Shown: positions 10,634-21,065 of the stretch, piece after piece
Numbering within the stretch: the first letter of the stretch is position 1
Layout: each line of letters opens with the position of its first letter
NCBI RefSeq assembly: GCF_007565055.1
Contig: NC_044551.1
Span: 91,542,089 to 91,606,088 of the forward strand
Source: Rhinopithecus roxellana
Taxonomy: Eukaryota > Chordata > Mammalia > Primates > Cercopithecidae
Direction: 5' to 3'
Length of the DNA: 64,000 nucleotides
Translations under genes and position numbers: made by a program
Notes under the pieces: generated by a model
Told to the model about the DNA's origin: nothing
Database searches by the model: none
What the model saw: the letters and a program-made list of their open reading frames with translations, nothing else

Positions 10634-12978
10634 GTCTATCTGCTCTATTGTGAGATAAGGAGGGGAAAAGGGGACACATTCTGCAAACGCCTCCAGCTGA
10701 GGACGGGTTCCAGAAGACAGCGGTGTGGTGTCACTATGCCATCGGAAATTTTCATGCAGTTCTCTAGACTCCTTCCTAGGGCATATCGTGAATTATTCAA
10801 ATGTGATGGAAAATAACACTGTACCATGGTCTTTCATTTTCCTGACAAACTGTCATAAAAGCAAATGCAATCGGTCCTGATGCTCTTTGAGATCACTCCA
10901 TGCTTGGATGAGGAACCTGGAATATATAAATAATGTAGGTAATTCCAAGGAGCCTTTATTTTCAGACACGGTTCCACTCCGTAGCAGGTCCTCAGTAAAT
11001 GTTTACTGGACTAGAAGCTTCCTCCCAGTGGTGCCCACACAGACGATAAATTCCTTGAGAGGGAACTCACCACCACTTCACCTGCACCCGCCTCACCCCC
11101 AGCTCCAGAGTTATGGTACAGCCGAGAGGGACCCCTGACAAGTACCTCGTAGAGGTCAACACTGACTGAACGATTTGAAATCAGTTATCTGGGCAGCTAA
11201 GGTGAAATATGTTTAATGCGAACCATTTTGGCAAATTGGCCGGCATGGCTGTCAGAAACTGATAGCTGTGAGCAGCCAGTGAGCAGCACTATGGGATCAT
11301 TTGTATGAGTTTAAAATTATGGTGAAAGAGAAATAAGAAACCTAGTCCAAATATCCCACATTTATAAAAGCAGAACCTCAATTATATTATCATGGTTTGT
11401 ATCTGAGCTTGTTGTGTCCTTTTGAACCTCCTTTCCCCATTGCCCTGCACGCTGCGTGCGCACACACACATACACACACAGTCCACACTCTAAAAAGCCT
11501 CCACCGACAACAACCTCTTTAATAATGCAGCGTGGAGAAGAGAGCTCGAAAATTGTTATCATGTTATTCTGCCAGAACTCAAGTGACAGGAGAAAATATT
11601 TTCCAGCCCTCACATCCTTGAGATGCTAAAACCTGATTTGCAATTAGTTTGGTGCTGAATACAAGTGCCTGATGGAACGGCATTGTAGCAAGACTGATGA
11701 TGCCACTGTGCAAAACCATAAATAGCACACTTATTTAAGACGATGTGAATGCAGAACAAAATGTACCTTGGAAATAACCATCCAGCAAACGAAGCTGCAT
11801 TCCTGAGTGGCTAGGCCTGAATTTAATGAAATGATGTGAAACATGTGACTGTGGTATCTAAAAGACTTGAAAAGTAGGCCCTTGTTCTCTTTGGAATAGT
11901 GTGGGCTTGCATTGCTAACTAAGTTCTCAGTGAAGGGGTGTGTGTGTGTGTGTGTGTACACGCGAACACATGTGCATGTGCATCTACTTGTGTAAGCCAA
12001 TAGCAAATAGCTACATACACAATGCTAGAAACACACACAATGCTAGAAACAGCATTATTCTACAAGAGAACACCGTTAAGTTTCAGCATCCAGCCTGCAG
12101 GATTTGAATGCAAGCACTGAATTAAGAGGTTGCTTTAGGGATCAGGATGGTCATGATTCCTCGTAATCACTTCCCTTTGCCACTAGCAGCCTCTGCATGC
12201 AAAGATATCTAATGGAGGTCTGCAGAGAATAATCTGAAAGCTAGGAGGCCACAGGGACCTTCAGGATGCAAACATTAAGACATAAAAACAAACTCAGCCA
12301 ATGCGAAAAGAAAAGTTAAATTACCTTTAAAAGTGTTATGAAGCCAGCTAGGAACACTAAGGAAATTTATACGAGCCTTTTCTAACCGTCTTTGCTGCTA
12401 GAATCTTAATTCCAGAAGGCGCTGATGTGCAGTCCCTTCAGATTCTCGAACACATACAGGGATGAGGGTTCAACACAGAGTCAATATGCAGTTCCATGTG
12501 AGGTGGGCGAAAACTTCAGGGAAGACAACAGTTAACAAAATAAAAGAAACGACAGCTTAAATGTGAATGTGGAGAACACCTTTTAAATTGTTTGCACAGA
12601 TGTGACATTATTTACATGACAATTCATGCTCCTCAGCACACAGAAAATAAAACGAATTAGATGATGTAATGCAATCATTATTTCTATTAATGGGTTAAGG
12701 ATTGTTATTTGTTATATCTGCAATGTTGTTCCATCACCTACTGGGAAAAGCAAGTCAGAAAGAAAAAGAGTTTGCTAGTTTTCCTAGAAAAAGAATGTTT
12801 ACTCTTGTCAGAAATGTTGAAGGCCCTTGGGTTCATTTATTTAGGCTGATCCCATTAGTCAAAATGTTGGAAAATGTTTTAGGACTAAATATTTTTCCAC
12901 TCTGAAAAAAACAGAATGAAGAGCGTTGACTACAATACTTATTTCAGAAAGCAACAAAGAGATAGGCATGTATCAACC

Positions 12979-12998
12979 AAAAAAAAAAAAAAAAAAAA
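12979..12998. repeat. Poly(A) tract, 20 bp
   Basis: This is an uninterrupted A run with no recognisable retroposon body upstream. Confidence 0.9.
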
Positions 12999-13668
12999 TC
13001 ACTTAGCTTCTTTAACTTGATGTTGCTACTGTTTCCTCAAACTCAGCTGAATCAGCTCCGTTTAAGTGGCAATGCTTTGGAAACAAAAAATGATAGATCA
13101 CAGTTGTGGCCAGCTCCATTTCGAAAACACAGGAGGAATTCTCTTCCCTTCTCACTCACATTTCATCACTTACTTGCAATTTCTGTAAAGTACTCTCCAA
13201 ACTGGGAAAGATGAGGAGGCCGTGGGAAAGATTCGCATTCAAGAGATTCAAGACTCACCCTTTACCCTGTAAAATATTCCGTGTTGTCGATCTGTAAATA
13301 GAATTATAGCTCTACCATCAACTAGCTGTGATGCAAAAGTGCCTGGGTGAACTAAAATTAAATGCCAATGAAAAATACCTCTCTGCACATCAGCATTTAT
13401 CTGCTTGGGCCTTTTTTGGCTTCCTCATTTGTCTTTATTTTCATTTAGAGCCGTGTGGTGTGCTGCCTTTCACTCAAGGCACTCTCCCCCACAGTCATGG
13501 GTGGGTGGGTGTTGTCCTGGTCACCCAAGCCGCTACATCGGGGAAAGAAATTACTTATTGATTTTCCTGTCTGTGGAATGGTGTCTTTGGCTGGTTTCTT
13601 GAGACAGGGCAGTAATGCACACAGCCCCAGCAGTGGGGATGCAGGCAGCGTGCCACACTGGGCTGCAC

Positions 13669-13706
13669 CACCAGGGTCACCCGCGCCCACCAGGGTCACC
13701 TGCGCC
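13669..13706 (+). repeat. 19-bp tandem duplication, GC-rich
   Basis: Two adjacent 19-bp units, CACCAGGGTCACCCGCGCC and a copy with one C-to-T change, lie at 13669-13687 and 13688-13706. Confidence 0.9.
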
Positions 13707-13979
13707 TAGTTCTTGCAATAAAACAAACAGCATACACTTCAAAAGTTGAAAGAATGAACAAAACAGTAGTATGTTCCCATCTGAGTAGTGGAAACAGCAT
13801 GATTTGAATTTTGTTTTCCTCTTGTATTCTAAAAAAAGGTTTGGTCGGGATGGTGTACTACCTGGTTGGTTCAGGAAGTATATTTGACATTTTTGGGTTG
13901 GACCTAAATTTAAAGTCAGAAAAAAAATGAGGAATTCTGTGAGTTGTGAATCAAGTCTTCATAATTTTGGGCCGATGAC

Positions 13980-14620
13980 CAGAGGTGCCATTTTTGGCTT
14001 CCTGAATTGTTACTAGGGATAGTGGCCTGGGCTGGGAGCAGTGGCTCATGCCTGTAATCCTAGCATTTTGGGAGGCTGAGGCAGGAGGATCGCTTGAGGC
14101 CGAGTGCAAGACCAGCCTGAGCAACATAGAGAGAGACCCCATCTCTAGCAAAAAATTTAAAAATTAGCTAGGTGTGTTGGCGCATACCTATAGTCTCAGC
14201 TGCTCAGAAGGCTGGTGTAGGAGGATGACCAGGAGTTCTAGGCTGCAGTGAGCTATGATTGCACCACTGCTCTCTCTAGCCTGGGCAGCAGAGTGAGATC
14301 CCATCTCTAAAAAACTAATAATAATAGCAACAGAGAGAGATAGCGGTCTGACTTCCTACAAGTCTGACTTCTAGAGAGCAGGCTGGCTTTCTGAGCTGGT
14401 TACTGTAGATAACAAGTTGGTTTTCTGTACTGGTTGCTACAGGCTGTGGGTCAGCTCTATTTTTATGCATAGTCTGACTGTGCTTTGCCCGTTTGTATAT
14501 TCATATAATATCCAGTGTCTCACTCTTTACTCAAAGAAGGTCAACCTGGCTTTTTGCTGCTGAAGACCGAAGGAGAATGCAGCATACTGTCCAGCCCAAA
14601 ACACACACCCCACTAGGGGA
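13980..14620 (+). repeat. Unnamed dispersed repeat with about 35-bp internal periodicity, split by AluJ
   Basis: The pieces at 13980-14029 and 14351-14620 carry successive variants of a motif of the type GGCTTTCTGAGCTGGTTACTGTAGATAA, spaced about 35 bp. The same motif series, followed by the same TCAGCTCTATTTTTATGCAT-like and TGTATATTCATATAAT-like blocks, occurs at 44300-45180. It is therefore a dispersed family, perhaps ERV-related; I cannot name it. The right boundary is unclear. Confidence 0.6.
14030..14335 (+). mobile_element. AluJ, plus strand
   Basis: This old Alu has AluJ-type positions (GGAGGATCGCTTGAGGCC, GAGCAACATAGAGAGACCCC) and is strongly diverged. The tail is AATAATAATAGC. A decayed 15-bp target duplication at 14015-14029 and 14336-14350 agrees at 12 positions. 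Confidence 0.93.
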
Positions 14621-15699
14621 CAACTGGCTTTAGCACCCAGAGCTTCTCCAGTGGTTTGAGACACCCCATTCTGGGAGCCGTTTCTGAGAGCTACACACAG
14701 CACGAGTGTGAGTGCTGTTCTGTTCAGCTGCCAGAGATGCTGATTCCTGTGGATGCCACTGAAAATCTCAGCATAAGTGGGTTGTTTTCCCCACTCACTA
14801 TAGAGGAGCTCTGTATTCGCAGACTTTAACCTTGCAGCGAGAACTCTGCACTGGTCACAAAGTCTTCCAGTTCTCTGAGGCTTATATGCAAAGATTCACC
14901 CCACCCCCATAGTACCTTCTCCCATGACTATCATGGTACCAGGCCCAACACCAAAGCCACAGGGGCAGGGTCTAGAGGTGTCCCCTTCTGATGTACAGTT
15001 ACCATCAGGCTGCTGGGCTTCCTGCAGCCAGCAAGTGCTCACTGGTGTCCAGCTTGGCCTCAACATCTTCTAGGAGCTTCATTTATTGCTGGCAACTCAC
15101 TCTCTGAGGCTGCACAACAGGAGACCCAGCTCTGATACCGATCAGCCCCCTTATTCCTGTTGAAAGCCTCTTGGGGGAACAACCCCAGGATCAAAGATTT
15201 AAGAAGGAAGAATAATAAAAATGATGTTGGCCTCTTCCCATAAACGTCCCAAGAGAACTCGGTGTTTCCTGATGCCCAGAAGTGGGGTTAGAGCATGTGG
15301 CCTCTCCATCCACTGCAGACTTGGAGGTCCTGGGCAGATGTCCAAGAGGCTGTTTCCAAAGAGAATGGTCCTAATGAGTGACTGACCCACTTAACTTCAG
15401 AGCATTCCATCTCAGACCAACGTGGTCCAGGTAGTGGCCCAGGTAGACCTGCCTCTATAGGGATGGAAGCTGTATCTGCCGGAGACTAAGTCAGACATCA
15501 GCTTGCACCCAATCAGCCCCAGAGGCCACTGTGGGTGCTTCCTGCCTTTGCTCTCCTTTAACCTCCATCCCAGTGTTTCTGGTAAGATCTCACCAGCCCA
15601 GCAGCTGAGTCTTGTTCTTCTTATCATCTGACAAACCTTCTTCTTGCCCCTAAGGCTCAGAGCACACTGAAGCCTGGCAGGATCGGTTGGTGATATTTA
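14621..15699. other. Unassigned sequence
   Basis: It is moderately GC-rich, with frames of 63-71 codons on the minus strand at 15199-15627. It may be the continuation of the unnamed repeat to its left. No gene is recognised. Confidence 0.35.
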
Positions 15700-15838
15700 C
15701 TTTTATTTTTTACTTTAAGTTCCGGGCTACATGTGCAGAACATGCAGGTTTGTTACATAGGTATACATATGCCATGGTGGTTTGCTGCACCTATCAGCCT
15801 GTCATCTAGGTTCTAAGCCCTGCATGCATTAGGTATTT
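15700..15838 (-). mobile_element. L1PA-type 3' end, heavily 5'-truncated
   Basis: The plus strand shows the reverse complement of the L1 3'UTR: TACTTTAAGTTCCGGGCTAC, TGCAGGTTTGTTACATAGG and CCATGGTGGTTTGCTGCACC, ending near GCATTAGGTATTTG. Only about 140 bp of L1 are present. Confidence 0.92.
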
Positions 15839-17074
15839 GGATAATTAATTTTTTAATGACTATAACAAAAGCCAGTTTAAATCTTTTTTTCAAACTCATA
15901 ATTTAATTTTGTTCAAAGTGGTTTGCTGTATATAAGAAATACAATAACCTTTGAAGAAAACAATTTTGAAAAGTCATCTTTCTTACTACTCTAAGCTTCC
16001 ACATTAAACTCAGGCCACCCTTTAGAGCTTGCTAGAGAAGTAAACAAGCATCCAATGCAAATTGGGTTAAACTTAGTTCCAGTTAAAGAAGAGAAATAGC
16101 TAAAGGGGACATTGAGTCATGAGTTCTTCTAAAAACAAAGAGGTAAACACAGAAAACTTGTAATTAGGAAATTATCTAGGAACTTTTTATGCATACAGGC
16201 AAAATGCGCTACTGATTAGATTACTTTTTTTCTACTGAGTTTTGCTATGTAGAAAAATTCAACCTGTTGAAGTGGATGAGTAGGAATGCCCTGAGCAACC
16301 ACGTCTATACCAGCCCTGGCCAGCCTGAGGCACCAACAGACTGAAATGCAGATCTGCTATGAGCTCTCATTGGGCTTTTGCTATAAAATATTCATGGTGA
16401 ATTACAAAGGATGGTTTGAATCACAATCTCTAGAAACACGTTGGAAAGGAGAAAGGCATCAAATTGCATCTTAAGCTTTTATCTTTTTTTACAAACCACT
16501 CTAAAGTAATTATACATTATTCAGGCCAATGTCAAACTCAAATTTTTAAAAATCAACATTTACAATAAAATGACCTGCTGATTTCTTACCCTGCTCACCA
16601 TATGGTGATTTATATGGTGCAATGAGGCCAGTGGATTAATCCCACTGCTGCCTCTTGGTGGTAATGTATTGTAATTGCAGGAACCATTTTACAAAAAACA
16701 GGCTTTGAAAGATGAAACATGAAGTTACAAATACTGTGGCATAAAAAAATACAGACTTGACATCTGTGGTAGGAGAGATATGCCCAACCATCCATTCTTA
16801 CCATTTGAGGGAACCTATTGTGAGCTGAGTGTTGAATTAGCGAACAAAATTACTACCTTGAAAATTCAGTTTCATCAATATAAAAATTCAGATTACTCAA
16901 GCCAAATGATCGAATGTCACTAGAAAAAGAAACACATAGTGTAATAAGGTGCTGTTAACTCGATATACGTAATTGTTTTAATCCAGACACACAATAACAT
17001 TCCTCAGACAGCTTGACATCAATGTGGACGGGACACCTACTTGATTTCTCTAAAATCGGTTTAAGGAACTGATT
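15839..17074. other. Unassigned AT-rich sequence
   Basis: No repeat or gene is recognised. A CTCF-like 14-mer (12 of 14 consensus positions, minus strand) lies at 16648-16661; that level of match is common by chance. Confidence 0.4.
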
Positions 17075-17548
17075 GACCCATCCTTCATTAATCACCCCTG
17101 GGTTTTTCTCCCTAACAATTTTGGTCATGCAAAATCTCCAGAAGCCTTTGTGCCAAGTGTCTAACCCAACTCTATTTTGTATACCTCAAAATCCAATTCA
17201 AATTCAACTTTCTTCATATCATTTTTCTTTCCAACTCAGAAATAAAGTGATTTCTCCTTCTAGCAGTTAGATTGGCAAAAATAAAAACTATGACCCTATC
17301 TAAAATAGTTACCTCCACCCCCTTATGTTTATATAATATTACACCATTGACATCCTTTGCCCAACCTATCATGGTACTTTGCTGAGCTATGTGCTTGTTG
17401 GCTTACTGTGTGTTTCTGCCACTAGAATGGAAGTCTCATGATGGCAGGAGCCTTGCCTGCTCTGATACTTTGTTTAAGGAGCATACCAAGCTCCTGATGT
17501 ACTGCCTTGCACGTAGATGCTCACTAAATATTTTCTGAATGAACTAAC
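17075..17548 (+). mobile_element. L2 LINE 3' fragment
   Basis: The right part has the canonical L2 3' order: CACTAGAATGGAAGTCTCATG, GGCAGGAGCCTTGCCTGCTC, a GTACTGCCTTGCACGTAGATG block and the TCACTAAATATTTTCTGAATG end. The left part (17075-17390) is pyrimidine-rich and in keeping with upstream L2 sequence but less certain. Confidence 0.75.
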
Positions 17549-17829
17549 AGTCAGTGTTAGTGAAGGTATTATGGTCAAACTCTTAAACATTCTGGTGAGA
17601 ATGTAAAAATTATTCAGAGGACAGTTTGTGAATATGAATCAAATTTCATTATACAGATATAACAATTAAATATAAGAAATGTTTGTCAACAGAATAGAAA
17701 TTATGTATATCATCCATAGTATGCTATACAGCCATCAGAAATGATGATGTCCAACTATATTTACAGACACACAAAAAAGGTCCTTGACATATATTTAAAA
17801 TTAAAAAGCAGAGTTTACAGTAGCATGCG

Positions 17830-18380
17830 TGATGGTTAATTTTAATATGTTAACTTGACTGGGCTACAAGGTGCCCAGATATTTGTTCCAACATGACTGT
17901 GGGTATTTCTGTAAGGATGTTTTTGGGTGTGATTAGCATTTAAATTGGTAGACTGAGGGAAACAGATTGCCTTCCCTAATGTAGGTAGGTCTCAACCAAT
18001 CATCCAAGAACTTGAACAAAAAGACTGGCCCTACCCCAAATAAAGAAGATTCTTCCCGACTGACTGCCTTTGAACTGGGACATTGACTTTTTCGTGCCTT
18101 TGAACTTGAACTGAAACATTGGCTCTTCCTTGAGCTTGCCAGCCTTCAGACTAAAATTACACTGTCAGCCCTACTCACTCTCAGGCCTTCAGACTTGAGC
18201 TGGAACTAAACCATCAGCTCTCTTGAATCTCTAGCTTGCCACCTCACTCTGGAGTGAATGAGATACTGAAACTTGCCAAACTCTGTTATCATGTGAGCCC
18301 ATTACTTACAATAAATATCTTTCTGTGTATACATATGCCTCCTATTGGTTCCATTTCTCCAGAGAACCCTGACTAGAACA
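17830..18380 (+). mobile_element. MLT2-type solo LTR (ERVL)
   Basis: It begins TGATGGTTAATTTTAATATG and ends CCCTGACTAGAACA, as MLT2 LTRs do. The flanks ATGCG (17825-17829) and GTGTG (18381-18385) differ only by two transitions, consistent with an old 5-bp target duplication. The interior contains a partly duplicated TTTGAACTGGGACATTGACT-like segment. Confidence 0.9.
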
Positions 18381-18437
18381 GTGTGTATAGTAGGATCTCA
18401 TTGTACTAAAATGTTAGAACCATGTATATCTAGTTTC

Positions 18438-19650
18438 TGTAGTATGCCCAGTTTGTTCGTGCCTCCCTGTATTCATGCCTTTCTATGGTTTCTTTCACAC
18501 TGACTCGAGACTTAGTCATGCAACTTCCTTTTCACCAGTGAGACAATAGCAAATGTGACTTAAGCAATGACTTGAAAAGTGCTTGCATATTGGAGTTGCC
18601 TTTCTGCTGCTCTTGAAACCTGTGACAGCCTCATGAACCAGACCAAGTAGCCTCCTGCAGCAAGAGAAGCCACTGAAGAAAGGATTTAGCTCTCCTACTC
18701 ATGCCAGTCAAGGCCCATCACCAGCTAACTGCCCACGGAGGAGCAAGCTCAGCTGAGGTCACCTGAGACTGGCCTGGACCGGAACTGCCCAGCTGAACCC
18801 AGCCCAAATTGCAACCTTAAGAATTGCAGATTAAGCTGATTTTTTTTTATCTTGCCCAAATTCCTATCTAAGGGGTTCGAGGAGTCATGCCCTACAAACT
18901 ATAAATTCTCATCAGATGGGTTTTATTTAACCCTATATATCATGACTTACTTTCCAAATCCAATATGGCATATAACATTATGTGACAAAGAAGACAGTCA
19001 ACATATGTTATCCCAAAACATGTTTCTTTGCCATATTTTGAAATGGTTCTGCAAAGCTGTCCTTTGTTGGGGAAAATGTGCATTTGTAAAGAATCTCTAT
19101 TAACATAGCTAGATCTTTTTCTTCCAGGCCTCCCAATCCTGAAGAGATTAAGTAAGAGTCTAACACCTTTTATAGGAAACATTTGTCATCTATTGTCTCT
19201 AAGGCCACTATAACACTTCAAAAGAACCTAGGTCTCCACAATCTTTTATCTTAACCTGAAGGTTTTCTTTCTGTTGATCCCAGGTCTTTAGACAAACTCA
19301 ACCAATTGTCAATAAGAAAATGTTTAAATTTACCTATAGTCTGGAAGACCCTCCCACTTTGAGTTGTCCTGCCTTTCTGAACCAATATATTTCTTAAATG
19401 TATTTGATTGATGTCTCATGCCTCCCTAAATTGTGTACAACCAAGCTGCACCCCAACCACCTTGGGCATGTGTTCTCAGGACCTCCAGAGGGCTGTGTCA
19501 CAGGTCATGACCACTCATATTTGGCTCAGAATAAATCTTTTCAAATATTTACAGTCTTTTTGTCAACAGAATCATGAATTAAATAAATGGTTAGCATTTC
19601 AAGCTACTACGTTTTGAGGTGGTTTGTAATGAAGCAAAGACTAACTGACA
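18438..19650 (+). mobile_element. MLT1-like LTR (MaLR/ERVL), interrupted by another LTR
   Basis: The left part ends in the CCCAGCTGAACCCAGCCCAAA block near 18790. The right part resumes at about 19575 with ATAAATGGTTAGCATTTCAAG and GTTTTGAGGTGGTTTGTAATG, ending CTAACTGACA. Together these form one old LTR. The exact left boundary is approximate. Confidence 0.6.
18839..19574 (+). mobile_element. ERV solo LTR nested in the MLT1-like LTR
   Basis: About 735 bp start at TGATTTTTTTTTATCTTGCC and include a polyadenylation-type block, GGCTCAGAATAAATCTTTTC, followed by a short R/U5-like end (TACAGTCTTTTTGTCAACA). The layout is that of a plus-strand LTR. It resembles MER21-type LTRs in my memory, but I am not sure of the name. 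No clear target duplication remains. Confidence 0.6.
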
Positions 19651-19835
19651 TGTTACTATAGAACAACAACAACGAAAAAGCCTAGAAGGCTATATCCTAA
19701 ATTGTTAATAGTGGTTACCTCTGTGTAGAAATTACAGATGACTTCTGGTTCATTCTTTTTAGCAACTCTGCATACTGTTTATAACAAGTGCGTATTATGT
19801 CTGCAAGCATAAAAAAAACAATTAAAACCCATTTC

Positions 19836-20774
19836 ATTTTGAAAAATAATTTTAAGTTGATCTCTCCCTTCTCAGATTTCCTGCAATAATTACTGTTTGC
19901 ATGACTAATTCACCAATTAACCATGAAGTGTTTTGATATCAAGAACTGATATTTAAGGCTTTGTTATTTGACTATGGCAATAGAACATGCAGTGATACTT
20001 TTTTAAAATTGTGTGTATCATCCATCGTTATTAAGCCTATGACTGGCATATAGCATGGAGCCATCAATGATATTATTTACTTTGATTTGAAATCACTGTT
20101 TTGTATTAACAAATAAGGCAGAGTAAAGAGTACAATATCTGCAAGAAGAGGAGAGGTCCTGGCAATGGCAGTGTCCAAAATAAACCTGAGGTACCTGAAA
20201 ACTCAACACCAAAGGCTTCGGTGCCCATTTGCAACTGCCTATGCCCTGTGGTAAGAGTGGGGATTCCTGTGGCCATGCCACGATTCTCTGCTCAATGTCC
20301 AATTTCAAGCTTAACTCAGATTGATTTAAATATGCACATACGTATCTACCAGAGAATTAAACAAATCATGGAAATTTAGAATATAAATTAAAATTTCTTA
20401 TAGACACCTAATCTGGAAAAAGAATAGCATTTGAAAACTAGTAAAGCAAATAATGTGGAAAAAATGGCTTAAGTAAAAAGGGTTCAGATGTGAAAGAATT
20501 CATCTTGAACTAACTTTCCAGAATTTAATTTTTAAACAATATGGCCAAGGAGTCAAAACTTATTCACCTCCATCCAAGTTGATGAAGAAATGTAAGAAAG
20601 CAGGTGTTATGTAGCTTTATTTTATTTTTCAAGAAGACTCCACGTAAAGCTTTAAGAGAGAGAACAAAATAGTAGATGACAAAAACGAGGCAAATACTAG
20701 ATTAAGAAACTAAAGTGAGCCTCCCTTGCCTTCAACTTCGAGTTAGCAAGGACAGTCACTGGCTCCTTCGAGGA
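19836..20774. other. Unassigned AT-rich sequence, repeat-poor
   Basis: No family or gene is recognised. The 71-codon minus frame at 20093-20308 has no domain. Confidence 0.4.
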
Positions 20775-21065
20775 GTGCTGCCACACATCATAAAGCTAAG
20801 TGGCTCTGACAAGGATGTGAACATCGGGGCTCTAAAATCTGCTGACAACACTAAAATGGGAGGTTGGAAAGAAGAATAAGGAGCTGTGTGACCAGGTTTA
20901 AAGGAATTTGAATCATGTAGGTAATTGGGCCAGCAGATGGCAAATGCATTGTATTCCGGAAGACTGTGAAATAATTAGTCTGAAAGACAGAAGCTAATCT
21001 AGTAATAATGATCTTCCATTTATGTAGCATTAATTTTTACAAAGCACCTTTCGCCAAGGGGTTCC
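20775..21065 (+). mobile_element. Relic of a CR1/L3-type LINE
   Basis: In one frame the bases at about 20840-20866 encode SADNTKMGG, close to the FADDTKLGG reverse-transcriptase motif of CR1/L3 elements. About 50 bases later, at 20904-20948, they encode NLNHVGNWASRWQMH, close to the downstream RT segment of the same group. The CCATTTATGTAGCATTAATT block near 21018 resembles the 3' region. It is too diverged for a firm subfamily. Confidence 0.5.
20930..20943 (+). promoter_or_regulatory. CTCF-like motif
   Basis: CCAGCAGATGGCAA matches 13 of 14 positions of the core CTCF consensus CCASYAGRKGGCRS. It lies within the CR1/L3 relic, where the same bases form RT codons. Binding cannot be inferred from one motif. 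Confidence 0.35.

Larger units (their letters stand above)
10647..13979. other. 3.3-kb repeat-poor region
   Basis: No Alu, L1, LTR or DNA transposon is recognised here, apart from a short (GT)n at 11939-11957, a poly(A) at 12979-12998 and a 19-bp tandem duplication at 13669-13706. A weak L2-like end lies near 10985-11015. Open frames are short. Such repeat exclusion sometimes marks conserved regulatory DNA, but the sequence alone does not prove it. Confidence 0.4.
17575..19835 (+). mobile_element. L1M (L1ME/L1M4-like) 3' end split into three pieces
   Basis: Pieces at 17575-17829, 18381-18437 and 19651-19835 read in order as an old L1 3' end. The first has the GAATGTAAAAATTATTCAGAG and TGCTATACAGCCATCAGAAATG blocks, the second TGTATAGTAGGATCTCATTG, and the third TGTTAATAGTGGTTACCTCTG plus an A-rich tail. 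An MLT2 LTR and an MLT1-like LTR inserted later. It is not coding. Confidence 0.75.

Noticed and set aside
16648..16661. Minus-strand CTCF site
   Set aside because: Only 12 of 14 core positions match, a level expected by chance many times in a window this size.
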